DNA of 64,000 bases from positions 20,346,227 through 20,410,226 of the forward strand of contig NC_092200.1 of NCBI RefSeq assembly GCF_043641665.1. The letters are read 5' to 3'. Of this stretch, positions 10,766 through 22,835 are shown piece by piece. A model generated the notes under the pieces. It was not told the DNA's origin and searched no databases. It saw only the letters and a program-made list of their open reading frames with translations. A program made the translations under genes and the position numbers. The stretch's first letter is position 1, and each line of letters begins with the position of its first letter. The stretch is from Enoplosus armatus (Eukaryota > Chordata > Actinopteri > Centrarchiformes > Enoplosidae).

Positions 10766-12535
10766 CTACACACTTCTCTGTAATGACTTCATGAGCTTCT
10801 TTAATGATGAAATTCAAACTATTAGAGACACCTCCAGCCCTCAGCCAATACCGACTTACCTTCAAACACAGGAACCTTAGAAACAGCGGAAAAATCTGAT
10901 ATATATTTAGATTGCTTTTCTCCCATTGACCTTCACCACGTTCTTCATCTAAGCCATCAACCTGTCTCTTAGACTCCATCCCAACTAGGCTGCTTAAAGA
11001 AGTTTTACCCTTAGTTAGCACTTCTTTACTAGATATGAGCAATATGTCTTTATTAACAGGCTATGTACCACAGTCCTTTGAAGTAGCTGTAATTAAACCT
11101 CTTCTTAAAAAGCCCACTTTTGATCCAGAGGTTTTAGCCAACTATAGACCTATATCTAACCCTCCCTCTCTCTCTCTAAGATCCTTGAGAAAGCAGTCGC
11201 CAATCAGCTGTGCGAAAGTTACAAATGACCTCATTGCATCAGACAAAGGACTCTGTACCTGTTCATCAGATCTCAGTCTGTACATGTTAAATAATGAATC
11301 CTCCATGCACGCCAAAGTTAGTCATGGAGTTCCACAAGGTCCTGTGCTTGGACCAATACTATTCACCTTATATATGCTTCCTTTTGGTAATATTATTGGG
11401 AAACATTATAAACTTTCATTGTCATGCAGATGATACCCAATTATATCTATCAATCAAGACAGATGAAACCAATCAGTTAGCTAAACTTCAATCATGCCTT
11501 AAGGACATAAAATCCTGGATGACCTGCAATTATCTGATGTTAAACTCAGACAAAACTGAAGTTATTGTACTTGGCCCCAAAAACCCTCTGAAACATATTA
11601 GCTAAATATAAAGTTACTCTAGATGGCATTGTGCTGGCCTCCAGCGCCACCGTTATCTTTGATTAGGACACCGGAACTAGGGGGTCCAAGGGGCCATTGG
11701 CCACCCCACTTTACGCCCCTATACCACATTCTTTTTAAGTTGCGAATCATTGTATCCAGCAAAAGTCTCTATATTGCAACACTTCCAGTAAAAAGACGTT
11801 TCAATCATCCCTTTCCACTCTAAGACATCCACAAATGGATGGAGAATGCTGCAGCATTCAGTGGAAGTGTACTGACAGGAACCAGGAAAAGAAATAATAT
11901 TTCTCCCATATTAGCTTCTCTGTACTGGCTCCCTGCAAAATTTTAAAATCCTACTCCTCACCTGCAAAGCTCTTACTGGTCAGGCACCATCATATATTAA
12001 AGCGCTAACAGTCCCCTATTACCCCACTAGAGCACTGCATTCCCAGAATGCAGGGTTACTTGTGGTTCCTAGAGTCCCCCAAAGTAGAATGGGAGCCAGA
12101 GCCTTCAGCGATCAAGCTCCTCTCCTGTGGAACCAGCTCCCAGTTTGGGTCCAAGAGGCCTGCTTGACTCCCAGTACTACTATTATGATTATTATTTGTC
12201 ATATTTATATTATTATTATTATAGTTGTCATTGCTATTATTAGTTATATTTCTATTCTTATTATAATCGTTATTGCTGTTGTTGCTTTGCATCGCTTTCT
12301 GTCTCTCAACCCAACCAGTCAAGGCAGATAAATGCCCACCTAGAGTCCAGTTCTGTTCAAGGTTTCTGCCTATTAAAGTTTTTCCTTGCTGCTGTCGCCA
12401 AAGTGCTTGCGCATGGAGTTAGGTCTCCACAAATAATCTTATAAAGAGTACAGTCCTGCTCTACATATGAAGTGTGATGAGATCATTTTTGTTGTGATTT
12501 GGCATTATAGAAATAAAAATGTAATCAAAATTTAA
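10766..12535 (+). mobile_element. L2-clade LINE, decayed copy 1
   Basis: Aligns by eye with the L2 copies at 16858-18562 and 40964-43345, starting in the linker before RT (CATGAGCTTCTTTAATGATG) and ending with a 3' region like GATTTGGCATTATAGAAATAAAAA. RT pieces are scattered over frames: [20 protein letters not shown] near 11320-11390 and [10 protein letters not shown] near 11420-11450, where the usual YADD has become HADD. There are large internal deletions, including the block between the first RT motifs and SVPQG-type sequence, and much of the C-terminal domain around 11650-11850. Confidence 0.88.
12180..12285. repeat. AT-rich trinucleotide-like tract in L2
   Basis: Imperfect (TTA)n / (ATT)n run inside the L2 3' region; the equivalent part of the other L2 copies carries GTCT and CT repeats. 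Confidence 0.7.
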
Positions 12536-12689
12536 TTATATACACATGTATACAGTATATACAGCTTGCAGAATGTATATTTGACACTGATGGATGACAT
12601 GTACATATTAAAGCACATTATGTATTTTAAACTGTAAATACATAATTTATCATTTGTGGATGTTTTATTGTTACAGTTATTATTACAGT

Positions 12690-12935
12690 TATTGACACTA
12701 TAAGACGGCCAGTGGAAAGAAAATGTTCTTGTGTCTGGCTGTTACAGTGCTCTGTATTGCCTACCAGAGGGGAGAAGTTGGAACAGGTTCTGTCCAGGGT
12801 GTGATGGGTCTGCAGTGATGTTTTATGTCTGTTTCCTGACTCTGGAGAGTATAAATCCTGAATAGAGGGTTTCCTGGGGACCGGGATGATTGTTGTGTGT
12901 TTTAAGCAGGAGGGGACTTCGTACAGCTGTCTACA
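12690..12935 (-). pseudogene. LINE reverse transcriptase fragments
   Basis: On the minus strand one frame gives VPSCLKHTTIIPVPRKPS, matching the RT segment [15 protein letters not shown] of the LINE at 44561. It is followed by NRHKTSLQTHHTLDRTCSNF and a QEHFLSTGRL tail resembling the C-terminal end of LINE ORF2. Two non-adjacent ORF2 parts are joined, so this is a heavily deleted copy. Confidence 0.55.
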
Positions 12936-13656
12936 TATCATGCCACCCCGTTGGGGTCCTGACCCTGATGCTGAGAAATGTCTTAATTTTTACCTCAAGA
13001 AAGGACAGCAACAGTCCTATTATATGCTTCTGTGTCGATCCAAAGGCTTTCACTCCAACAAGTGCACTTGTGCCTCAAGGAATGAGAACAATTGAGTTCA
13101 TCTATCCGGAAACCCATTACCTATGAATAATAAATGTCAGTTCTTACATATCAAATATGTATGAACTGATCCTATCTGGACAAATTACATGGAGTTTGTC
13201 TGTTCTTGACTCAGGCTAATCAGGGCCACATTAAAGACTATTTGGATCGGCATGTCATACAATGAGGCCATTTATATTACCAGCTAATACTGACATCCAC
13301 TAACTGCTAATGACCCCATCAAAGTCCCTAAAAATACCATTTGTTTCTTCCTCCCTATTCAACATAAAATAGATATTTAAGTTTAAAGTCAAAGAATTCT
13401 GCTTTTAGAAAATATTGTTTACTACAATACTGAGAATATACAAATGTAGTGTTAATACCACTTAATAAAGGCAGCACCAAAAATATGTAACAATAATTAA
13501 TACGCCTCAAAGGGCTTCCCAAAATGATGCACCGTAAACATATTAATGAGTACGAAAGATGATGTGGAGTGACTGCACTCAACTTTGGGCTATCAGAAAT
13601 CAGAAATCAATAGTTACTGAATAACAGAATTTAAAAAGTCGCATTGAAGTCACCTT
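12936..13656. other. Noncoding stretch without recognised features
   Basis: No convincing open frames, repeat ends or RNA genes seen. Confidence 0.4.
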
Positions 13657-14515
13657 GGGGCACCACCCTTCAAAAAGGGAAAAAGATAGCATATGTATTA
13701 ATTCAGTCTCAATTCTAGAGGTTGCTACAGAGTTCTTGACTTGTGTACAGTGACTGTAATAAGTTCTTTATATAATATATATAAATATTATATAATTTAG
13801 CATTATACTAACTACACACACAACTAATAACTACTCAACATACAAATTAGTGAATTGGTGAATTAGTGAATGAATATAATGATGAACAATTAATAAATGA
13901 AGCCATGAATGCAGTGACGGACAACTTAATGAATGAGGGCCATCGTATATATATACCGTAAAGCAGGGGTGCACACACTTTTTCAGCATGCGAGCTACTT
14001 ATAAAATGACCAAGTCAAAATGATCTACCTACTAAAACATATATTTATTTATAAATATATTGAGTATTCTTTATATGTACAATACATGTTGGTGTACCTT
14101 GCATAACTGCATGAACCCATATTGCACAATATAACTCTGTACATTTTTTGTCATTACCTTACTCTGATGACTTGCACTGAATGGAATCAGCCAGGGATGC
14201 GTTTTGCCGCACTTGGCGCGCTTGTACACGCATGCATGGTGACCCATGTGTTAGAAAAGATCAGATGTCAGACTGGCTGCCCTGTATGTCAATCAAGTGA
14301 CAAATTTCATAGTGAGGATGGATGATAGGCTGACGTCTATTTTTTTAATGCCATTTGATCTACCCACACTACCTTTGCGATCGACCTGTAGATCGAGATC
14401 GACGTATTTGGCACCCCTGCCGTAAAGGATATCTTGGCAAGCTGTATTAATTTGTGGAAATACAGGAGACCACTAAGTGGATGAAAACTTTAACCAGTGA
14501 AATCACCTTAATGCA
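13657..14515 (-). mobile_element. LTR-like repeat family B, copy 1, interrupted
   Basis: Shares GGGCACCAC...GGGAAAAAGATAG, GGTTGCTACAGAGTTCTTGA, GTGTACAGTGACTGTAATA, GAACAATTAATAA and GGCAAG(C/A)TGTATT with the copy at 22110-22835, and with the opposite-strand copy at 33460-35305. On the minus strand it has AATAAA-like signals and no coding region, as expected for an LTR. A 456-bp hAT MITE is inserted at 13964-14419. Confidence 0.75.
13964..14419. mobile_element. hAT-type MITE with 8-bp target duplication
   Basis: The termini are CAGGGGTG at 13964 and CACCCCTG ending at 14419. They are flanked by the perfect 8-bp duplication CCGTAAAG (13956-13963 and 14420-14427), diagnostic for hAT superfamily insertion. 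There is no transposase inside. It sits within family B copy 1, so it inserted later than that repeat. Confidence 0.92.
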
Positions 14516-14779
14516 CCCAAACAAATCTATGTTCAACAACAATCAAATTTATGTCCACCTTTGGCTGTTTGAAGGCCATCTCTGAATAGCCTACTATGAT
14601 GCGCTATGATTACATGCTCAAACTGTTTGAAATCAACTTCGGATATAACTCGTCTTCCTGTCCATGGCACTGAGTTTGGAAGCCTCACCAAACAGCATTT
14701 AACCTTGAACATTCAGTAATTTATGACATCGCTTGTCAGGCCAAAAGCTTGCTTACAGGCCCAATACTTCTCACTGTGT

Positions 14780-14945
14780 CAGAAAATGTGTTGTCCTTTT
14801 TAATGTAAAACTTATACAAAATATGGAAATTAGGAGTTTAATTGGGATAGAGGCGGCATCTCTGTTAGAATATATGTGCAGTTGTAAATAGGCATGTATT
14901 TGTGAAGGAAGGAAATGTATGTGTTTTCTCTCTTGGTACCAAACA
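14780..14945 (+). repeat. Local direct duplication, copy 1
   Basis: Similar to 15861-16020: AAAATGTGTTGTC, then TTTAATTGGGA(T/C)AGAGG, GGCATCTCTGT, GTGTGCAGTTGTAAATA-type sequence and ATGTGTTT. Many substitutions. Confidence 0.7.
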
Positions 14946-15380
14946 TTTCCAAATGGGCACACACACTAACTCTGCAGCCCACACAAAGACCAAATGGTTT
15001 GTTGGCAGTCAACCTATATCCATGATCTGGAGCTTACTGTGAGAGCGCAGACCATGTGGAAGAACTGCCTGCAAAGAAACAAGCCTCAATTAAGAAAACA
15101 CTACATTATGTTAAAGAACATGCTTCCATTTACCAATGGAACACTTCACTATTATGGTATGTAATTTTCATTTGTGTTTTTTTTCTTTCTTAAAGGCCAT
15201 ACTATGGGATAAGGGATACTAGCTGGACTAAAACAACAGCAAGTTTGTTTCAATAATAAAGCTCCCTGAGTTATTTTGGAAATTATTTGTGTTTCCACCA
15301 CTGGTTGCTGCCCACTTTGCCTTGAACAGCTGCTCAGTCAGAAATGTAGCAGAAGAAGAATAACTGGTGTAGCTCTGTAA

Positions 15381-15586
15381 GGCTGCATGCAGACCAAATC
15401 AGACGTTGTCAGGCCACACATTCATTTGGCTGCGGCGGTGAAAACTGCACAGCGCTGAAAAAAACATGGCAAATCAGATTCAACTTTTGGAGAAACGCAA
15501 CCTGATGTCGGAGCTCCAGAGCTCCCACACTGCTGCACAACCCTGCGCTAATCACATCAACGTCTGATTAGGTCTGAATGCAGTCT
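15381..15586. mobile_element. Palindromic MITE, about 206 bp
   Basis: The left end CTGCATGCAGACCAAATCAG continues into ACGTTG, and the right end has CAACGTCTGATTAGGTCTGA followed by ATGCAG, giving inverted repeats of about 28 bp. No coding capacity. Superfamily not determined. Confidence 0.7.
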
Positions 15587-15860
15587 AAAGAACAGCCAAA
15601 CTGTGGACTGAGAGGAATCCTCAAATACTTGATTTAATGAAGAAGACTGAAAGTCAACATTGTCACAGTAATGTTGAACTTGTGATTAAGTATTGTTTTC
15701 TTAATGATGTGAAATGCACTTATGCATGAGCTTTTGTCTTCTGTATCACATGTGTTGCATCATTACCTATGAGTCCCTTGTGTGTGGGTACACAATTTGA
15801 ATGCAAAGTGTATTGTATTATATAAAATATTCTGTCATGATAATTGATTATTCAGATTTT

Positions 15861-16020
15861 GTAAAATGTGTTGTCTTTGTCAAACTGATATAAGAAATGC
15901 AAATATGATATATGTTTAATTGGGACAGAGGTGGCATCTCTGTGAGAGTATGTGTGCAGTTGTAAATATGCATGCATGCATACAAAGGGAGGATGCGTAT
16001 GTGTTTGTCTCGTTGGGACT
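15861..16020 (+). repeat. Local direct duplication, copy 2
   Basis: Partner of 14780-14945, about 1.08 kb apart. Confidence 0.7.
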
Positions 16021-16027
16021 AACTGAA

Positions 16028-16071
16028 AAGAGAGAGAGAGAGAGAGAGAGAGAGTGTGTGTGTGTGTGTAT
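16028..16071. repeat. (GA)n(GT)n compound microsatellite
   Basis: A run of AG dinucleotides followed directly by GT dinucleotides. The open frame across it is a repeat artefact. Confidence 0.95.
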
Positions 16072-16230
16072 GTTTCATTGCATTTTCAGAGAAGAAGTTT
16101 GTAATGATGACTGCCTGGTTGTCTATATAATGATGTCACACATCCGCCTTTTGGAATCAGAGTTTTATTTTGTACAATTACAGGCCGGAATTGAAAATCA
16201 TATGATCTGACATGGATAGAGAAACAACAT

Positions 16231-16665
16231 GTAACCAGGCCAGAAGGGCGTTTGGGGACTTTAACCCAAAGAGTACACCACACTACTTTGTTTCATGTTC
16301 TTTGTTTAATTTATACATTCAGTTTTCTATGCCATAAGTAGGGGATTCCCACCTGCGCAGGCAAGTCCACAATTAAAGTCAGAGATGTGGATTCTATAGA
16401 TAAAAACATAATTTATTAATAATAAAAAATATAAAACAGGTATAATTGACCAAAATAAAATGTTTTAAGAACACTAATGCCCACAATATAAAACGACCAT
16501 AAAATAACTAAAACAGGATAAAACAGCTTTTTAAGATGAAGGAACTAATAATCAACCTGAAGAGGGGCCACAGCCAACTACACCAAGGGGAGCTCATCAA
16601 CTAAGTGGCTCAAGAATGTTCACACACAGCAAATAAAATAAATCATAAACCAGATAAAATACAAA
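16231..16665. repeat. Dispersed repeat family C, copy 2
   Basis: Partner of 9072-9510, in the same orientation, with small insertions and deletions. No coding capacity. Confidence 0.75.
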
Positions 16666-16876
16666 GTTATCTTATGACACTTTACATATAGAACAGGTCA
16701 AGACTCTTAATAATATCATTTACAGTTCCCACCATGACCAAGCACTTCTCGACAGTGGAAAAACCTTTTGTGATACTCTGAGCTGCTGTTTGGTGCATAG
16801 ACACAAACAACAGTTAGAGCCTTCCTCTCAATGACTTGCAGTCACATAAAGGTGACCTGTTAACGATGAATCCTCC

Positions 16877-17839
16877 ATGTACGCCAAAGTCAGTCATGGA
16901 GTTCCACAAGGTTCTGTGCTTGGACCAATACTATTCACCTTATATATGCTTCCTTTAGGGGATATTATTAGAAAACACTCCATACATTTTCATTGCTATG
17001 CAGATGATACCCAGCTATATTTATCGATCAAGCCAGAAGAACCTCATCAGTTAGCCAACCTCCAAGCATGCCTTAAGGACATAAAGACCTGGATGACCTG
17101 TAATTATCTGATGTTGAACTCAGACAAGACAGAAGTTATTGTTCTTGGCCCTGAACACCTCAGAAATACAATATCTAAGGATATTGTTACCCTAGATGGC
17201 ATTGCCCTGGCCTCCAGCGCCACCGTGAGGAATCTGGGAGTTGTCTTTGATCAGGACATGTCCTTTAACTCCCACGTAAAACAAACTTCACGGACTGCCT
17301 TTTTTCACCTCCGTAATATTGCAAAAATCAGGAAGATCCTGTCTCAAACAGATGCAGAAAAATTAGTCCATGCATTTGTCACGTCTAGGCTGGATTATTG
17401 CAATTCCTTATTATCAGGCTGTCCCAATAAGTCCCTGAGGACTCTCCAGCTGATCCAGAATGCTGCAGCACGTGTACTGACAGGAACCAGGAAAAGAGAT
17501 CATATTTCTCCTGTATTAGCTTCTCTGCACTGGCTCCCTGTAAAATCTAGAATAGAGTTTAAAATCCTTCTCCTCACCTACAAAGCTCTTACTGGTCAGG
17601 CACCATCATATCTTAAAGAGCTCATAGTACCTTATTACCCCACTAGAGCACTCCGCTCCCAGAATGCAGGGCTGCTTGTGGTTCCTAGAGTCTCCAAAAA
17701 CAGAACAGGAGCCAGAGCCTTCAGCTATCAAGCTCCTCTCCTGTGGAATCGGCTCCCAGTTTGGGTCCGGGAGGCAGACACACTCTCTACTTTTAAGAGT
17801 AGGCTTAAAACTTTGCTTTTTGATAACACTTATAGTTAA
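16877..17839 (+). CDS. L2 ORF2 C-terminal part (reverse transcriptase)
   Basis: A 5'-truncated ORF2; the ATG at 16877 is internal to the domain and not a genuine start. The frame is open to the natural stop, with RT motifs [20 protein letters not shown], the catalytic [11 protein letters not shown] (YADD), [13 protein letters not shown], and the C-terminal block ending [15 protein letters not shown]. The N-terminal endonuclease and first RT motifs are missing, so it cannot act alone. L2 proteins nick target DNA and copy their RNA in place. Confidence 0.9.
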   Translation: MYAKVSHGVPQGSVLGPILFTLYMLPLGDIIRKHSIHFHCYADDTQLYLSIKPEEPHQLANLQACLKDIKTWMTCNYLMLNSDKTEVIVLGPEHLRNTISKDIVTLDGIALASSATVRNLGVVFDQDMSFNSHVKQTSRTAFFHLRNIAKIRKILSQTDAEKLVHAFVTSRLDYCNSLLSGCPNKSLRTLQLIQNAAARVLTGTRKRDHISPVLASLHWLPVKSRIEFKILLLTYKALTGQAPSYLKELIVPYYPTRALRSQNAGLLVVPRVSKNRTGARAFSYQAPLLWNRLPVWVREADTLSTFKSRLKTLLFDNTYS

Positions 17840-18207
17840 GGGCTGGCTCAGGCCTGCCTGGACCAGCCCCCTAGTTATGCTGCTATAGGCCTACACTGCC
17901 GGGGGACTTCCCATGATGCACTGAGCTTTCCTCCTCTCCCTCTTCATCTTTGCACATTCATCACAGTCCAATGCATGTTACTAACTTTATTTCTTCCCCG
18001 GAGTTTCTTTGTGCTTTGTCGACTCGTAGGTCGCTGTGGATCGTGGTCCTGGTACGCCTGGGTGCTGCTGCCGCCATGGGCCTGCCTGACTCTCATCACT
18101 ACAGTTATTATGTTTAGTCGTAGTTCTGTCACTATTAAAGCTCCTATTATTAATCTCAGCTAATATTACAGCTATTTCTACTGTTAGTGCTGCCATACAT
18201 CTTTGCC

Positions 18208-18213
18208 TACCTA

Positions 18214-18244
<31 letters not shown>

Positions 18245-18267
18245 GTGTCTCTATGTCTATCTCTCTG

Positions 18268-18302
<35 letters not shown>
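18208..18302. repeat. (GTCT)n(CT)n microsatellite in the L2 3' region
   Basis: TCTG units grading into CT dinucleotides. The same place in the L2 copy at 42957-43102 holds a related tract. Confidence 0.95.
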
Positions 18303-18306
<4 letters not shown>

Positions 18307-18946
18307 AAAACCCAACCGGTCAAAGCAGATGACCGCCCACCTAGAGTCCGGTTCTGCTCAAGGTTTCTGCCTCTTAAAAGGAAGTTTTTCCTTGCCACTG
18401 TCGCCAAAGTGCTTGCTCATGGTGGGAACTGTTGGGTCTCTGTAATAACATTATAAAGAGTCGGTCTAGACCTGCTCTATTTTGTAAAGTGTCATGAGAT
18501 GACTTTGTTGTGATTTGGCGCTATATAAATAAAATTGAATTGAATTGAATTGAATTGAATTGATCGTTCTCCAGGGAGGTCTACAATACAGCGGTGCTCA
18601 GCCAGGGGCTCGTAAATATACCCACACCCACCTCTCACCCTGGGCAACTCCTGAAGAGGAGAGAGTCCAGCTCTCTCCAGGATTTTGGTTACAGACCCAG
18701 TGTGATGCATAGAGGTGAGCCCAACTACTTGGTAATGCTCCTGTAAGAGACTAAGACAAAACTGTTTTAATAACAGACACCCCCTATTTAATATAAGTAA
18801 TATAAGTATTACCATTAAGAATTACTCTAATAGAGTTGACTTTTTCGTGTGGATTTACACCACCAGGTCAGTAGATGGCGCCCTAGCGCTTCTATGGATC
18901 AGGCTGAGACACTGGAATATCTTTCAAACCCTACGTAGCGCGAGTC

Positions 18947-19010
18947 AGAAATAAAATGGCGCTGGTTTGAGTAAGACGCTAATCTCTCACGTCTCTGCAT
19001 TAACCGACAG
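18947..19010 (+). repeat. 64-bp direct repeat, copy 1
   Basis: AGAAATAAAATGGCGCTGG, then GAGTAAGACGCTAA, CTCACGT and TCTGCATTAACCGACAG. Copy 2 lies at 19632-19695. Both end in a sequence resembling a splice acceptor (ACAG). Confidence 0.85.
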
Positions 19011-19631
19011 GTACAGTACAAACATGTTGCAAATGTTTTAGTTTTCCCTTATACAAAGGGGAATGAGTAAGGAACCGCTTTGTTATGATTTGGAGCGATT
19101 GTGACCGATGTGTATTGTGTTAGTCTGTAGTTAATTGGTGAAAGTGGCAGAGAGTCACAAATGCGATTTATGTGCTAGCTAACCTGCTTCATGCATAAAG
19201 TATGGTTGTAGATTTAATTTAATTAAAGTTTTATAATGTGAAGATGATGTTTTATGTTGCTAAACATGTGATTTTACCAGTGTTTCCAAATGAGTTTAAC
19301 TATATGCAATAGTAACTTTTTCATTCATGTTTAGTTGCCACTGCCATACTGTGCATTTTGTCAACAGTGTGTGACAACGGATGATATTAGGATGTAGGGG
19401 TCTTGGAGCAGTGGTGGCAAAGTTCTTTGCTGTTGTTTTTTTTGTACTGTTATGTTTGTGTCTCAGTGATGGGTCAGATCTGATTTGTTAGTTTTCAAAT
19501 GGTTTATATGTTAGTTTGCACATAATTCCTTCTTTGGATAAACATGCTATGCATCTGAGCATATACTACAGTATGTAGTATATATCTTGGAAAATGTATT
19601 TTCTGTTATTTTGGAGAGTAACATTTGACCA

Positions 19632-19695
19632 AGAAATAAAATGGCGCTGGCGAGTAAGATGCTAACCTGTCACGTGTGTCTGCATTAATCCACAG
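19632..19695 (+). repeat. 64-bp direct repeat, copy 2
   Basis: Same length as 18947-19010 with about ten differences, including a short indel pair; 685 bases apart. Confidence 0.85.
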
Positions 19696-20523
19696 CTCCA
19701 CAGTGCTGTTCAGCCTGTGTAGTAGATGTTGCCGGTCCAGATACCCCTGGGTCTGGAGCTGGTTACACTCCACCTCCCGCACTAGCTCTGGTTACTTCCC
19801 CACCAGAACCAGTCTGCAATGCCGGGGTTGGAATGCCTAGGTCCTCGTCTTTGCCTGCCGCCTAGCTGGCAATGTTTCCCAATGCCTATCTCTGTGAATC
19901 CCACAAGGCAAGTCCTGTTATGCTTTGCAGATCTGAAGGCATAAGCAATGATTGCATTGGTTTGGGGAATGGATTAGGCTAAATCGAATGAAAATGCAGG
20001 AATGGCGATGAGTCTTTGACCATGTGTTTAAAATGCTGGTAGTGTATGAATGAGTCATAAAATGCTTTTACATACAACAACTGCATCATGATCCCATGTC
20101 TGGTGAAGTGAAACAAACTTCCTGTCAAATCATTATAGGTTGGTGTGTGGGGGTGCTAAAACTACTCAAAGCGTGAGGAAATAAAATACATTTAACATGT
20201 AAAAAAAGAAAGAAAGAGAATTTCCTTATGTGAGGAAGGTGTGAGGAAATAAAAGCAATATATTTAAAATGTAAAAAAAGATTTTCTAATGTGTTTGGAT
20301 TGTAGATAATAGGGTTTTGTTCAGGGGTTCACATACTTAAATTTAAAAAGCCACAGTGGTTGAATCCATGATCTACTCTTTCACAAATAGAGACAAAAAG
20401 ATGGATTTTACCAGACTTTATATGAATTATTAGTGAGGATTCATATCACAGGGTGACAACACTTATTGGAAGATACCTAATTTCTAAAAATATGGGCGCC
20501 GATTATAAAGTCTAACCTTAATG

Positions 20524-20524
<1 letters not shown>

Positions 20525-20564
<40 letters not shown>
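20525..20564. repeat. (CA)n microsatellite
   Basis: Twenty CA units without interruption. Confidence 0.98.
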
Positions 20565-20566
<2 letters not shown>

Positions 20567-22109
20567 ATTGAGAGAGAGGGTAGCCTGTTTTGCCATCATG
20601 TAGCCCTGAGACCAAGTTGGCATGGGGGTTGGGGAGCCAGCATCACCCACATACTCTATTAACAAAATATTTATGTATTTTCAAGGTAATCCTTGGACAT
20701 AGACACTGGCTATGCAGTTTGTCTCTTTCATTTCTCTTTCTCTCTCTTTTTTCCAGTTAATGTCATCCTCATCTACAAATGGCGGTGGATGGCAAGATGT
20801 AAATGAGATCCTTATTACAGCAGTATTCATCAAGCTGCTGCTCGAGCTACTTCAATGGCTTGACGAATATGCATGCAAATTTGTTAATTAAGTTAATTAT
20901 TCTGCTGAATATCCATTTGTCTTGCCCAGAAAATCTCTCCTGAAATGGCTTTTAGCATGTTTCAGTCATTAGTCACTTGTAATGCTATTTAAAAAACACT
21001 TTGGTTCATTTCTTTTTTTAAGAGGAAAAGAAGGAGGAAAGTTCGTCTGTGGCAGGGGTGAAGAGGTATTCACTGAGTGTCAAGACATGTTTAGGAGGTC
21101 AGCTCTACAGAGTGCAACAAAATGCAACTTTAAATAAGATTAAGTCATAGTCTGTAATGGTAAAGGTCAATGAGTCTTACCAATAATGACAGTCAGTGGC
21201 AACAGGTTCAGTCAGGATCTAACTGCAACTGACAGATTAAAAGAAGAGATTAAGAAGAAAGTGTACCTGAATGGTATTTTAGAATAAATCTGAGTTTGGT
21301 GGAAGGCAAATGGTGCCTACCCAAATGCACGATGCAAATTGTCATGTGTTGTGGAGGAGAAATAATAGTCTTGGTCAGTTTTTCCTGGTTTGGCCTGTGC
21401 TTACAACTTTGTGGCTATAGTTTGTGTTTGTCCCTTCCTTGTTTCAACATGACATTGCTTCTGTGCACAAAATCAGGTCAGTCTGATTGAGCTGGTGTTG
21501 ACAGTTGGGAGATAAAAACACAATGTGTAATGTTTATTTATTGTAATTGTTTACCTTCTGATCCATTGGCTGCTGGTTGTTCCCATTAAGATTATTCTAA
21601 ATTTGCTTAATTTTTACTAATGGAAATGGGAGTATGGACATCGCTTAGAGGGAGTAACAATAATAAAAAGAACTGACAAGCAATGGCAAATAGAACAAAA
21701 TATTAGTGCGTCGTATGGGAGAATTATTTTACAATCCAGTTCATAAGTTTACAACACTCCGATGGAATTTTCTGTTTCCCTGTTCTCCGCACAAATTAAA
21801 GTCTGTGCCGTTTCATCATGATTTAGCGTTTTTCCTCGCTTTCTTTCCTGTTTCTGTTCAAATTACAAAATAAAATTGACAAGGCAAACAATCTTTGATG
21901 AACGTCCATTTACGTTTTAGTCGAGGAGCCTCTCACAAGCCTTCCTGCTTGCGTAGCTTTGTGACTGTAATTAAAGGCTATGTCATGTCAATTCTGACTA
22001 TAAAATGTATACTCCATATAGTGCTCCTCCATGACATCGACTCTGAGCCCAGGCATGAGAACAGCCACCAACCACGACCATGATCCAAATCAACATTTAT
22101 ATTTTTATA
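20565..22109. other. Mostly unrecognised, with one exon-like piece at 20755-20880
   Basis: TTTTTTCCAG followed by TTAATGTCATCC encodes MSSSSTNGGGWQDVNEI and then a stop-limited tail (to DEYACKFVN). The serine/glycine start followed by W resembles the N-terminus of fish Myb/SANT-like proteins and could belong with the remnant at 24181-24960, but this link is a guess. The rest shows nothing I can identify. Confidence 0.3.
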
Positions 22110-22835
22110 CAGGGCACCACCATAAAAAGGGAAAAAGATAGCCAATTAATGAGTTCAGTCTCAGTCTAAAGGTTGCTACAGAGTTCTTGACTCGTGTACA
22201 GTGACTGTAATACTTCATACACACAAACCACATGATCAGGTTCTTTATAAATTAGATATTTATTAAACTATAAACAGACAACTACAACTACTAAACAGAC
22301 AAATTGACAAATGACAGACAAATGAATTAATGCAACATGAATCAATACAAAGAATACAGCGGTGAACAATTAATAACTAAATAAAGAATACAACGAAAGA
22401 CAATTAATGCATGAAATGAGGATACGAGGACACCCATTTATACCGGGTGACTTTTATTTTGGCAAGATGTATTGATTTGGGTAAACACAGGAAACCACTG
22501 GATAACTTGACCAATGAAATCACCTTAATTGATTTCACTAGAAATTTCAGCAGCTGAGAGGTTACTGGGAAGCAGAAATATTTTACGATTCCATATCATG
22601 ATGGTAAATTAGGTTTAGTACTATCTATAGCATCAACCCCACTATCACAGGAAAAGTATATAAAGTATATATATGCCTATGTGTACATATATGCACAACA
22701 CCTTAAATGAGTAAAACACAGTAAATTAAATAGTTAAGTAAAATCAATACACGTCAGTATTCCTTGTACATCAGGAATGCAAGATCTTCCTCTGTCTACC
22801 CTAGGGAAAGGGAGGGGTGTAAAAGCACATAGCTG
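22110..22835 (-). mobile_element. LTR-like repeat family B, copy 2
   Basis: The longest uninterrupted copy of family B in the window. On the minus strand it runs from about 22835 (CCCTTTCCCTAGGG) through TGATGCTATAGATAGTACT and ATCATGATATGGAATCG to AAAAGATAG...CACC near 22115. Relative to it, copy 1 is split by a hAT MITE, and copy 3 by a deleted LINE, a hairpin-bearing segment and a TTAA MITE. No protein is encoded. Confidence 0.75.

Larger units (their letters stand above)
16858..18562 (+). mobile_element. L2-clade LINE, 5'-truncated copy 2
   Basis: Begins within RT, at the segment [11 protein letters not shown]. It includes the ORF2 stop, a 3' region with GTCT/CT repeats, the conserved TGTGATTTGGCGCTATATAA and a tail of ATTGA repeats (about 18531-18562). 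The clean 5' truncation plus tail is the usual product of target-primed reverse transcription. This is the best-preserved L2 3' half in the window. Confidence 0.95.

Noticed and set aside
15920..16210. 96-codon frame with an RERERE/VCVCV stretch
   Set aside because: Translation of a GA/GT microsatellite.
18187..18456. Frames rich in LSVCLSVCLS
   Set aside because: Translation of the GTCT/CT microsatellite in the L2 3' region.
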